This document shows positions 24,310 through 31,788 of a stretch of 36,615 nucleotides of DNA, one piece after another. Made by a program: the position numbers and the translations under genes. The first letter of the stretch is position 1. The number at the start of each line of letters is the position of its first letter. Origin of the DNA: Polaromonas sp. GTDB lineage: Bacteria; Pseudomonadota; Gammaproteobacteria; Burkholderiales; Burkholderiaceae_C. The notes below the pieces were generated by a model. The model was not told where the DNA came from and did not search any database. It saw nothing but the letters and a program-made list of their open reading frames with translations. The stretch covers positions 1 through 36,615 of the forward strand of contig PNNC01000093.1 in assembly GCA_013824015.1 (NCBI GenBank), written 5' to 3'.

Positions 24310-25812
24310 ATGTCCAACGCCGTCCACGGTTCCTTCCATTCGCTGCTGAGCGGCCATCCCCTTTTTGCGGGCTTGTCGGGCGGGACGCAGGCTGACCCGG
24401 CTGCTGGCGATCAGAGCGAGTTTTCCTACACCGTTCCAGCCGCGCTGGACCTGCTGGCGGAAATGCAGGAAAGCGGAACGCTGGCGCAGCACGCTGCCGA
24501 CAGCCAGGCCGATAGCGCGGCTGAACTCCCCATGGTGCAATTGCGTGCCCAATTGAAAGCAGTGTCCCGCAGCCGCGGCCAGGCCCTGGCGATTGATGTG
24601 GTGGCCCTGCTGATGGAGCAGATGGCGCAGGATTCCCGCCTGCTGCCGGGAGTGCGGCAGGCGATCGCTGGCGCCGAGCCGGCCTATCTCGACCTGGCCT
24701 TGTCGGATCCGCGTTTTTTCAGTGCCCGCAACCATCCGGCCCGGCGCCTGCTCGATGTGGTGACGACCCGAAGCCAGGCCTTCTCCCATGAGCAGACGCC
24801 CGCCTATGCTGACTTCCTGCAGGACCTGCGGCAGTCGCTGGCTTTTTTGCTGGAGGGCGCGCCGGTCTGTGATGCGGCGCATTTCGCGCGCACCCTGGCC
24901 TGGTTCGAACAGCAGCAAGCTCGCCGGCTGGCCGCTGATCCCGCCCATGGCCGCGCGGTGCAGGCCCTGCTGCGGGCCGAGGAGCGCAACCTGCTGGCCG
25001 ACCAGCTGAGTGCCGAACTGCGCGCGCGGCCCGAATTCGGCACACTCAATTTTGTCATTGCCGATTTTTTGACGGGTCCCTGGGCCCAGGTCATGGCCCA
25101 GGAGAAACTGGCGCAGGCTGCCAGCGGTCTGCCAGCCGACAAGCCCCCGTTCAGCGGTTTGTTGCGCGACCTGTTCTGGAGCCTGGATCCCGAACCCTCG
25201 GCACAGCATCGCAAACGGTTGCTGCGTGTGATTCCGCGCATGCTGGCCAGCCTGCGCGAGGGGCTGCTCTTCATCGACTATCCGCTGGCACAGTCCAAGC
25301 CGTTTTTTGACGAACTGATGGCCATTCATCAACAGGCGCTCAAGCAGGCGTTCCGGCACGTCCCTGAGCCCGCCGCGTTTCCCGAGGCGCCAGCCGCGCG
25401 CCATTCGCCGGACTTCCTGCCCAGTAAACCCTGGCTGGCGCCGGCCGAGGTCCGGCATTCCGGCTTTCTCGACATGGATGTCCCTGCGGAGGGGGAACAG
25501 GCGGCGGCGCCGGCACCTGCGCCAGCGGGGGCGGGCTGTCCCGACCTGGTCGCGCAGCTCGCGCTGGGCACCTGGGTCGAGCTGGTGCGCGACGGCACGG
25601 TCCTGCGTGCCCAGTTGACCTGGGCCAGCCCGCACCACACGCTGTTCATGTTCTCCAGCGCGGGGGGGCGCACCCATTCGATGACGCGGCGCGCACTGCT
25701 GCGCCTGCAGCAACTCGGTGCCCTCCAGGTCGTGAGCACCGGCGGTGTGGTGGAGCATGCCTTCGACAAGGCGGCGCGCCAGGCGATGCAAGCCCCGGGC
25801 CGGCCGGACTAG
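24310..25812 (+). CDS. DUF1631 family protein
   Basis: A 500-residue, mainly helical cytoplasmic protein recognised as DUF1631. The N-terminal half includes VVALLMEQMAQDSRLLPGVR (about 97-116), SDPRFFSARNHPARRLLD (about 132-149) and IADFLTGPWAQVM. The second part contains RVIPRMLASLREGL. The last roughly 90 residues (GTWVELV...AQLTWASPHHTLFMFSSAGG) form a beta-rich module resembling a PilZ-like end domain. Members are often longer (as I recall 700-800 residues), so this is a short version. Function is not established; some databases label it thymidine phosphorylase without support. Convergent with the TAXI gene. Confidence 0.82.
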   Translation: MSNAVHGSFHSLLSGHPLFAGLSGGTQADPAAGDQSEFSYTVPAALDLLAEMQESGTLAQHAADSQADSAAELPMVQLRAQLKAVSRSRGQALAIDVVALLMEQMAQDSRLLPGVRQAIAGAEPAYLDLALSDPRFFSARNHPARRLLDVVTTRSQAFSHEQTPAYADFLQDLRQSLAFLLEGAPVCDAAHFARTLAWFEQQQARRLAADPAHGRAVQALLRAEERNLLADQLSAELRARPEFGTLNFVIADFLTGPWAQVMAQEKLAQAASGLPADKPPFSGLLRDLFWSLDPEPSAQHRKRLLRVIPRMLASLREGLLFIDYPLAQSKPFFDELMAIHQQALKQAFRHVPEPAAFPEAPAARHSPDFLPSKPWLAPAEVRHSGFLDMDVPAEGEQAAAPAPAPAGAGCPDLVAQLALGTWVELVRDGTVLRAQLTWASPHHTLFMFSSAGGRTHSMTRRALLRLQQLGALQVVSTGGVVEHAFDKAARQAMQAPGRPD

Positions 25813-25821
25813 GCGCGATCG

Positions 25822-25838
25822 GCGGTGGTCGCCACCGC
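25822..25838. repeat. Small hairpin in the DUF1631/TAXI convergent gap
   Basis: GCGGTGG and CCACCGC form a 7-bp stem with a TCG loop just after the DUF1631 stop. With the larger hairpin that follows it may help separate the convergent transcripts; no T-run is present. Confidence 0.4.
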
Positions 25839-25853
25839 GGGCCTGTGGCCTTC

Positions 25854-25887
25854 GGGCGGCACGCCCGGCGCTCAGGGCGTGCCGCCC
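25854..25887. terminator. 13-bp perfect hairpin overlapping the TAXI gene end
   Basis: GGGCGGCACGCCC (25854-25866) and GGGCGTGCCGCCC (25875-25887) pair perfectly around an 8-nt loop. The TAXI stop codon (25872-25874, minus strand) lies in the loop. It is placed to act in both directions between convergent genes, but lacks a T-tract, so this is a structural call only. Confidence 0.5.
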
Positions 25888-27206
25888 TCGCTGCGCAGGA
25901 GTTTTTTCCGGACCAGATGGATGTTGCTGCGCAGCGCATACAGCTCGTCGGTGTAGGACAGCGGCACGCTGATTTTTTCGGCACGCGCCTCCAGCGCGTC
26001 GAGTTCGGCCAGCAGCGCCTTGTTGGCGCCCGTGGGCTCGATGCGGTTCTCGATGTCCCGGAGCTGGCCGTACCACTTGAAGATGCGTGAACGGACGCGA
26101 AACTCGTACAGCGGCGGCACGATGCGCGACAGCGGCAGCATGATCGCGATGATGATGCCCATCACCAGCCACATGCGTTCGACCAGGTTGGCCACCCAGA
26201 ACGGCAGGTAACGCTGCAGCAGGGGCGCATCGTTCTTGATCGCGCGTTCAGCCTCCTTGGAAATGGGCAGCTCGCTGTTGTCGCGATTGGGAAACTCCCG
26301 CGCCACCTTGAACCAGCCCGCCGGTCCGTGAATCACATTGCCGGCCTGCGCCAACAGCTGCACCAGCGCCGGATGGGTGCTGCTTCGGGCAATCAGCGAG
26401 GTGGTGGTCGCCACCAGGCTGACATCTTCGGGCGGAAGATCGCGCGCCAGGTCGACCACACCTTGCGGCAGGCGCGCCGTGCTCAGGAAGGTGAAACGTT
26501 TGGAGTAGGCTTCGCTCTGCGGGAAGTTCATGAGCTTGACGCCCGGCGTCTGCAGCAGCATCTGCACCATCAGCGATTCGGGCGCCGAGGCAAACACAAT
26601 GGCATCGAGTTCGCCGCCGAGGAAGGCCACCGTGGCAGGGGTTTGATCGAGCGTGGTGATGGTCAGGCTGCTGGCCTCAATCCGGTTGCTTTCGAGCAGC
26701 TTGCCCATCAGGCTGGGCACGCCACTGCCGTCGGTGCCCAGGTTGATGCGCAGGCCCTGCAATTGAACCAGTGAATTCAGGGTGCCGGTCTTCCCGCCTT
26801 TTCGCGCCGCACCCTCGTGATAAAAAAGCCACAGCGGCTCGACAAACAGGCTGCCCAGGGAGCTCAGGGCTTCTTCATCTTCCGCGCTGTAAATGCTGGT
26901 GCCGCCCTGCACAAACCCGAGGTCGGCCTTGCCGTCGCGCAGCAGTTGCAGGTTGTGGGCCGATCCCTGCGAGGGCAACAGCACCACCTCGATGCCGTCG
27001 TCGGCCAGGATTTTGGCGTAACGCTGGCCAAACGCTTCATAGGCGCTTTGCGCCGGTCCGGTGGCCAGCGTGACGCGTTTGGGCGGGTTCGGGTCCAGCC
27101 ACCAGTAGGCCAGCAGCAGCAGCGTCACGGTCAGCACGATGAAGGGCCCGGCCGACGCCCAGAGGTCGCGCAGTGACAACAGGGTGTAGCGTATGGTTTT
27201 GGGCAT
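25872..27206 (-). CDS. TAXI-family solute-binding protein with membrane anchors
   Basis: A 444-residue TRAP-associated extracytoplasmic immunogenic (TAXI) family protein. An uncleaved-looking N-terminal helix (about 18-36) is followed by RVTLATGPAQSAYEAFGQRY, the TAXI signature start, and a periplasmic binding fold over about 44-330 (LGFVQGG, INLGTDGSGVPSLMGKLL). A second membrane helix (LVMGIIIAIMLPLS, about 345-360) leads into a basic, coiled-coil-like cytoplasmic tail. No DctQM fusion permease is adjacent, so it is an orphan. It may be a membrane-tethered sensor rather than a transporter subunit. The start is supported by AAGG seven bases upstream. Confidence 0.85.
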   Translation of the reverse strand: MPKTIRYTLLSLRDLWASAGPFIVLTVTLLLLAYWWLDPNPPKRVTLATGPAQSAYEAFGQRYAKILADDGIEVVLLPSQGSAHNLQLLRDGKADLGFVQGGTSIYSAEDEEALSSLGSLFVEPLWLFYHEGAARKGGKTGTLNSLVQLQGLRINLGTDGSGVPSLMGKLLESNRIEASSLTITTLDQTPATVAFLGGELDAIVFASAPESLMVQMLLQTPGVKLMNFPQSEAYSKRFTFLSTARLPQGVVDLARDLPPEDVSLVATTTSLIARSSTHPALVQLLAQAGNVIHGPAGWFKVAREFPNRDNSELPISKEAERAIKNDAPLLQRYLPFWVANLVERMWLVMGIIIAIMLPLSRIVPPLYEFRVRSRIFKWYGQLRDIENRIEPTGANKALLAELDALEARAEKISVPLSYTDELYALRSNIHLVRKKLLRSEGGTP

Positions 27207-27268
27207 GCGCGCACCTTAACATGGCGCCGTCAGGACCATCACGGGCGTTGCCATGGCGGCCTGAAACA

Positions 27269-27318
27269 GGCTGCAGCCCATGACTGGCAAGCGCCGGCAG
27301 CTATATTTTCAATAGCAC
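27269..27318 (-). repeat. Dispersed AT-core repeat, copy C
   Basis: Read on the minus strand this begins GTGCTATTGAAAATATAGCT and ends CTTGCCAGTCATGGGCTGCAG. Against copy A (19264-19313) it shares GCTAT, AAAATA, TAGCT, CTTGCC and CATGGGCTG in order. GCTAT/ATAGC (27300-27304, 27312-27316) forms a short hairpin. It lies in the 178-bp gap between the TAXI start and the end of the ATPase gene. Confidence 0.6.
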
Positions 27319-27384
27319 GGAAGGCGTCACGCGGGACTGGCGCCTACCGGGGACGGTCCACGGGGGATGGCGGGCGGGTCACCC

Positions 27385-30096
27385 TCAGGCCCGGGACTGT
27401 GCTGTCCGCTTCTGCCCCAGGCGCGCGACGAGCTTGCGCAGCTCTTCCGCCCACAACACGCTGCTGGCCAGCAGCAGCAGGGGCAGCAGGTCGGCGGGCG
27501 CCAGCGGGACCGTGTAGAACAGGGTGTTCATGAACGGGGCATACAGCACCAGCAGCTGCAGCGCGATGCTCAGGGCCAGGCCGCCCAGCAGCCAGGGGTT
27601 TTTGATCAGGCCCAGCCGGAAGGCCGAGCGGGTGGCCGACTGGCAGTTGAGCACATTGAACCACTGGCACATGGCCAGCACGGTGAAAGTTTCGGTGCGC
27701 ACCAGCTCGATCGGCAAGTCCTGTCCCAGGCGCCAGACGAACCAGCCGAAGGTGACCAGCACGGCGGTGGCCGACATCAGCAGCACCCGGCCCAGCATGG
27801 CGCGGTCCACCAGACGGTCGTTGCGTGGCACCGGCGTGCGTTTCATCTCGTCGCCGTCTGCCGGGTCCATCACCAGGTTCACGGTCAGTGTGCCCTCGGT
27901 CACGATGTTGATCCACAGGATCTGCACCGCCGCCAGCGGCAGCGGATAACCGGCCAGCAGTGCCAGCAGCAGCACCACCACCTCGTCGATCGAGGTGGCG
28001 AACAGGTAGAGAATGACTTTTTTCAGGTTGCCGTAAACCACGCGCCCCTGCTCGACCGCGGCAACGATGGTGGCGAAGTTGTCGTCGGTGATGATGATCT
28101 TGGCCGCGCTTTTGGCCACCTCGGTGCCGGTGATGCCCATGGCCACACCGACATCGGCGCGCGCCAGCGCCGGCGCGTCGTTGACGCCGTCGCCCGTCAT
28201 CGCCACCACCTCGCCATGCGCCTGCAGGGCTTCGACGATGCGCAGCTTTTGCGCCGGATGCACGCGCGCAAACACCGAAATGTGGTCGAGGCTGTCACGC
28301 AGCTCTGCCTCGTTCATGTGTTCGAGTTCGGCGCCGTCCACCGCGCGGTCCCCGTCACGCGCAATGCCGAGTTCACGGGCAATCGCCAGGCCGGTCAGCT
28401 TGTGGTCGCCGGTGACCATGACAGGCCGGATGCCGGCCGCGCGGCATTCGGCAACGGCGGCCTTGACCTCCTCGCGCGGCGGGTCGATCTGACCGGCCAG
28501 CCCGAGCAGGCGGGCGCGCCCGGCCAGCGCGTCGAAGCCGGCGTCGGGGTCCAGCACGTCGTCGTCCACCACCGCGAAGGCCAGCACCCGCAGCGCGCGC
28601 GCCGCCATCGCGTCGGCGGCGCTGCGCGCCGCGTGCAGCACGGCCGTTCCGTCGGCCGCGCACAGGTGCAGCAGCACTTCGGGCGCCCCCTTGATGAACA
28701 CGCGTCGCGGGGCATCGGCGAAGCGGTGGCGCGTGGCCATCATTTTGGTGTCCGCGTCGAAGGGCAGCTCGGCCTCGCGCGGCGCCTCGCGCGCGAGCTG
28801 GTCCAGGGCCAAACCGGCCTTGGCGGCCAGCACCTTCAGGGCGCCTTCGGTCGGGTCGCCGAGCACCGACCACTGCGTGCGCGTCTCCTCCGGCGGCAGC
28901 AGTTGCGCGTCGTTGCACAGCGCGGCAGCCTGCAGCAGTGGCAGCAGCGCGGGGTCACTGGCGCTCAGCTTGCCCTCGGGCGCGTAGCCGCTGCCGCTGA
29001 CGGACACGTCCAGCCCGCCGGGCAGCCACAGCGCGCTGACGGTCATTTCGTTGCGTGTCAGGGTGCCGGTCTTGTCGGTGCAGATCACGGTCGTGGACCC
29101 CAGGGTCTCGACGGCCGACAGGCGGCGGATGATGGCGCCGCGGCCGGCCATGCGCTGCATGCCGACAGCCAGCGCGATGGTCATGGCCACAGGCAACCCT
29201 TCGGGCACCATGGACACCATCTGGCTGATGGCCACCATGAGCACATCGGCCAGTGGCAGATCGCGGAACATGCCGAGCGCGACCACCGCGACAAAAAGCA
29301 CCAGTGCAGCGACGACCAGCGCGCGGCCGAACTGTTCGATGCGCTGCTCCAGCGGCGTCCGGGGGTCGGCAGCGGCCTCGGTCAGCCCGGCGATGCGGCC
29401 GACTTCAGTGTGGCTGCCGATGGCCACAACCACCGCCCGCGCACGGCCTGCGGTGGCGTAGGTGCCGGAAAACAGCATGTTGCGGCGGTCGGCCAGCCCG
29501 GTGGAATCGGCCAGCGGCGCCACGGCCTTGCTGACCGGGACCGACTCGCCGGTCAGGGCGGCTTCGGCGACCTGCAGCTGGGCTTCCTCGATTAGCCGGG
29601 CATCGGCGCCAATGGCGTCGCCGGCCGCCAGCAGCAGCAGGTCGCCCGGCACCAGCTCGCGGGCTTCGATCATGGCCTCCTGCCCATCGCGCAGCACCCG
29701 CACCCGCAGCGCCGAGAGGCGTCGCAACGAGGCCATTGAACGCTCTGCGCGGCCTTCCTGGAAGGTGCCGACCACGGCATTGACCAGCACCACGGCCAGG
29801 ATCACCACCGCGTCGCCGTAATGCGCCATGGCCACCGCCAGCACCGCGGCGGCAAACAGGATGTAGATCAGCGGGCTCCTGAACTGGCGCGCGAACACCG
29901 CGAGCAGGGAGCGGCGCTGTGTTTCGGGCAGGGTATTGGCGCCTTCACGCACGCGCCGTTGTTCCACTTCTGCGGCGCTGAGCCCCAGCGCGGGGTCGCA
30001 GGCCAGCTGGGCCAGGACCTCGCTGGCAGACAGGGTGTGCCACAGCGGCGGAGCGGGCTTGGGCCCGCTGGGTGAGGAGAGGGGCTTGGCAGTCAT
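27385..30096 (-). CDS. P2-type cation-transporting ATPase
   Basis: A 903-residue P-type ATPase with the order N-terminal cation ATPase domain, TGES actuator loop (182-185), M4 motif PEGLP (298-302), phosphorylation motif DKTGTLT (341-347), and the hinge TGDGVNDAPAL followed by four to six C-terminal helices. Metal-binding Cys motifs (CPC, HMA domains) are absent, so it is a Ca2+/Mg2+/Na+-type rather than a copper pump. By eye against SERCA, M4 Glu and M5 Glu are kept, M5 Asn is Ser (SIDEVV) and M6 Asp is Glu (NIVTEG). The transported ion is thus uncertain. The ATG at 30096 is the first Met before the conserved region. An FNR-like site lies about 90 bp upstream. Confidence 0.92.
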   Translation of the reverse strand: MTAKPLSSPSGPKPAPPLWHTLSASEVLAQLACDPALGLSAAEVEQRRVREGANTLPETQRRSLLAVFARQFRSPLIYILFAAAVLAVAMAHYGDAVVILAVVLVNAVVGTFQEGRAERSMASLRRLSALRVRVLRDGQEAMIEARELVPGDLLLLAAGDAIGADARLIEEAQLQVAEAALTGESVPVSKAVAPLADSTGLADRRNMLFSGTYATAGRARAVVVAIGSHTEVGRIAGLTEAAADPRTPLEQRIEQFGRALVVAALVLFVAVVALGMFRDLPLADVLMVAISQMVSMVPEGLPVAMTIALAVGMQRMAGRGAIIRRLSAVETLGSTTVICTDKTGTLTRNEMTVSALWLPGGLDVSVSGSGYAPEGKLSASDPALLPLLQAAALCNDAQLLPPEETRTQWSVLGDPTEGALKVLAAKAGLALDQLAREAPREAELPFDADTKMMATRHRFADAPRRVFIKGAPEVLLHLCAADGTAVLHAARSAADAMAARALRVLAFAVVDDDVLDPDAGFDALAGRARLLGLAGQIDPPREEVKAAVAECRAAGIRPVMVTGDHKLTGLAIARELGIARDGDRAVDGAELEHMNEAELRDSLDHISVFARVHPAQKLRIVEALQAHGEVVAMTGDGVNDAPALARADVGVAMGITGTEVAKSAAKIIITDDNFATIVAAVEQGRVVYGNLKKVILYLFATSIDEVVVLLLALLAGYPLPLAAVQILWINIVTEGTLTVNLVMDPADGDEMKRTPVPRNDRLVDRAMLGRVLLMSATAVLVTFGWFVWRLGQDLPIELVRTETFTVLAMCQWFNVLNCQSATRSAFRLGLIKNPWLLGGLALSIALQLLVLYAPFMNTLFYTVPLAPADLLPLLLLASSVLWAEELRKLVARLGQKRTAQSRA

Positions 30097-30185
30097 GGCA
30101 GAACAGGTGGTTGCTGGCAGGTTAGCGCAGAACCGGCGGCGTCTGCCATCGCGCCGCGCCCTCATTCCGGGTGATGCCGCACCGC

Positions 30186-30199
30186 TTGCGTTAGATCAA
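30186..30199 (-). promoter_or_regulatory. FNR/ANR-like site upstream of the P-type ATPase
   Basis: Minus-strand TTGATCTAACGCAA has a perfect left half (TTGAT) and a 3-of-5 right half of the FNR consensus TTGAT-N4-ATCAA. It lies 89 bp before the ATPase start, a plausible distance for oxygen-responsive control. Confidence 0.45.
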
Positions 30200-30227
30200 A
30201 CCGGGTGCCGCCCTGATTGCGCCTTGT

Positions 30228-30258
30228 GGCCTGCAGGGCCTTGCATGGCAGGCAGGCC
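30228..30258. repeat. Inverted repeat after the copper operon
   Basis: GGCCTGC (30228-30234) and GCAGGCC (30252-30258) can pair over a 17-nt loop just beyond the stop of the MerT-like gene. Lacking a T-run, it is at best a weak end signal for the operon. Confidence 0.3.
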
Positions 30259-30261
30259 TGG

Positions 30262-30663
30262 TCAAAAGCTGCTCAGCCATGGCTGCAGGAAGGCAAACCA
30301 GCCGCCGACCAGGTACAGCGCCACACTCAGACCGTACACCCGCGCCGAGGTCTTGCGGGTGCGCAGGCAGGCATGGCGCAGCGCCGGGTCGGTGGGGCAG
30401 GGGGCGAAGCGGTTGCGCCACTGCAGCGCGCCGCTGAGCGCCAGCATCGCGCCCGCCAGCCCAAACACCAGGCCTTTGTGCTCGCTGAGCCAGACCAGGC
30501 CCGGCAGCACAGACACCAGCGTGGACAGGGCCGCACCCGCGCCCAGCGCCACCAGCAGCGCTGGCAGCGCGCAGCAGATCAGCGTGCCCGAACTTGCGAA
30601 CAGCGCCACCCAGGACGACCAGGCCGTCGTGTGTGTGCTGTTGTCGAGGGCCTTCTGCGTCAC
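30262..30663 (-). CDS. Small MerT/MerC-like membrane protein
   Basis: A 133-residue membrane protein with about three or four hydrophobic helices. In the first, SSGTLICCALPALLVALGAG places two adjacent cysteines (C30, C31), the arrangement used by MerT to pass metal across the inner membrane. Further cysteines lie near 88 and 99. It starts with GTG at 30663, which overlaps the stop of the upstream HMA-domain gene as GTGA, so the pair is translationally coupled, like merP-merT. In a copper cluster without merR or merA, transport of copper rather than mercury is the better inference. Last gene of the operon. Confidence 0.72.
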   Translation of the reverse strand: MTQKALDNSTHTTAWSSWVALFASSGTLICCALPALLVALGAGAALSTLVSVLPGLVWLSEHKGLVFGLAGAMLALSGALQWRNRFAPCPTDPALRHACLRTRKTSARVYGLSVALYLVGGWFAFLQPWLSSF

Positions 30664-30998
30664 TTGGCCGCTTTCGTCTGTGCGCGGATATCGGCGACGG
30701 ACTGGGGCACGGTTTCCAGCCGGGTGACGTCGTAACCGGCTTCCCGGATCTCGTGCCGGATCGCCTCGCCATCGAGGGTCTGGCCTTCCCTGGCTTCCAC
30801 CGCGACGATTTTTTTCTTCAGATCCACAAACACCGCCTTGGTCGCGGGCATGTTGGACAGGCGTTTTTCAATGCCTTGCGCGCAAAAGGCGCAGACCATG
30901 CCGTTGACGCTGGCCTTGATGCTTTCCGTCGCCATGGCGGTGGAAGAAAAAGCGGCAGCCAGGCTGATGGCGATGAATTGGAGAGTGAATGATTTCAT
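30660..30998 (-). CDS. Periplasmic HMA-domain (MerP-like) metal-binding protein
   Basis: A 112-residue protein with a Sec signal peptide (about 1-23, ending A-M-A) and one heavy-metal-associated domain. The ligand motif is GMVCAFCAQGIEK, with C36 and C39 in the usual C-x-x-C loop, though Met replaces Thr/His-type residues common in GMTCxxC. VFVDLKKKIVAVEA forms the central strands, and about 25 residues follow the domain. It likely captures Cu+ in the periplasm and hands it to the MerT-like protein encoded next (4-bp overlap). AAGG eight bases upstream supports the start. Confidence 0.85.
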   Translation of the reverse strand: MKSFTLQFIAISLAAAFSSTAMATESIKASVNGMVCAFCAQGIEKRLSNMPATKAVFVDLKKKIVAVEAREGQTLDGEAIRHEIREAGYDVTRLETVPQSVADIRAQTKAAK

Positions 30999-31041
30999 TT
31001 GGATACCTTGAAAAAAAATGGGTGGATAGCCATGGGAATGT

Positions 31042-31698
31042 TCAGAAGATGTACATGAAGTTGAAGCGGCCCTGCTTCATGTTGCTGACACCGACTTCGA
31101 CAAAGTAGCGCTTGTGGATAAAGCGCAGCATCGGGGTGATCTCGGTTTTTTCCGAAAGTCCGCGCATGCGTCGCGCCTCAACGATGAACCAGGGCTGAAC
31201 CTCGTCGTAGTCCACTTCATAAAACGAAAAACCGGTGCGCACCGAGGCGAAGTCATGGTTGATGCCTGGCGCGCGGTACAGCCGCAGTGAGCCCGAGAGG
31301 TAAACCCGCGTGGTTTCATAGTCGGCCGAGATGCCCGGCGCCAGCATGGTTTGGCTGCCCGTGAAGTTGTTGCCAGTGAGTGGGCCGGCGCCGCCAACAA
31401 ACCAGAAGTTCGCCTGCGAATGTTCGCCATTGATACGGTGCAGCAACCGGGTGTAGGTCAGCTCGGCAAACTCCCGTGTCAGGCGCTTGTCGTCCGATCG
31501 CATGTACACACCGCCGACACCGAAGGCGTCGCGCGGCGTCAGCGCATGGTTGACCCAGGCCTCACGCCAGTTCGGACTGAAGTCACCCATGGCCATGGTG
31601 CTGTCCTTGAAACCCATGGGACCGGCGTGTGCGGTGGCCACGCCGGCCATCAGCCAGGCCAGGATGGCTGGCCGCCACCTTGTCGGTAGTTTTCTCAT
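31042..31698 (-). CDS. Unidentified exported protein, possible outer-membrane beta-barrel
   Basis: A 218-residue protein with a signal peptide (about 1-24, ending A-H-A). The mature part is rich in alternating hydrophobic/polar strands (ELTYTRLLHRI, NFWFVGGAG, TRVYLSGSLRLYRAP, FIVEARRM, RYFVEVGVSNM) and ends with aromatic F-M-Y-I-F, the usual outer-membrane barrel terminus. I do not recognise the family. The start at 31698 is supported by GGAGA just upstream; the frame is open further to 31779. It sits between a CxxC copper protein and the HMA protein, so a role in envelope copper handling is plausible but unproven. Its ribosome binding site can pair with the end of the upstream gene. Confidence 0.7.
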   Translation of the reverse strand: MRKLPTRWRPAILAWLMAGVATAHAGPMGFKDSTMAMGDFSPNWREAWVNHALTPRDAFGVGGVYMRSDDKRLTREFAELTYTRLLHRINGEHSQANFWFVGGAGPLTGNNFTGSQTMLAPGISADYETTRVYLSGSLRLYRAPGINHDFASVRTGFSFYEVDYDEVQPWFIVEARRMRGLSEKTEITPMLRFIHKRYFVEVGVSNMKQGRFNFMYIF

Positions 31699-31788
31699 CT
31701 GATCTCCATCAATGCAGGCAGCGCCAGCGCTGCCGATGTCGAAGCATCCACCGAAGCACGGCGGACGCACCTTGGGCATGGAGATCAG
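31699..31788 (-). promoter_or_regulatory. Inverted repeat linking a stop codon to the next ribosome binding site
   Basis: CTGATCTCCAT (31699-31709) and ATGGAGATCAG (31778-31788) are perfect 11-bp arms. On the minus-strand mRNA the 3' arm contains the GGAGA Shine-Dalgarno sequence of the exported-protein gene and the 5' arm contains the TGA stop (31785-31787) of the CxxC gene. An inner hairpin, GGCAGCGC/GCGCTGCC with a 2-nt loop (31717-31734), lies between. Terminating ribosomes would open the stem, giving translational coupling. Confidence 0.55.

Noticed and set aside
27367-29595. Very long open frame (742 codons) on the plus strand inside the ATPase gene
   Set aside because: It is antisense to a P-type ATPase with all motifs, and its translation is His/Gln/Arg-rich low complexity, the usual shadow of a high-GC gene. 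The same holds for the long antisense frames at 34095-35678, 20076-22076, 2706-4220, 500-1798, 10347-11696 and 24211-26172.
30262-30998. Mercury-resistance operon
   Set aside because: Only MerP- and MerT-like proteins are present, without merR or merA, and all upstream genes are copper-related.
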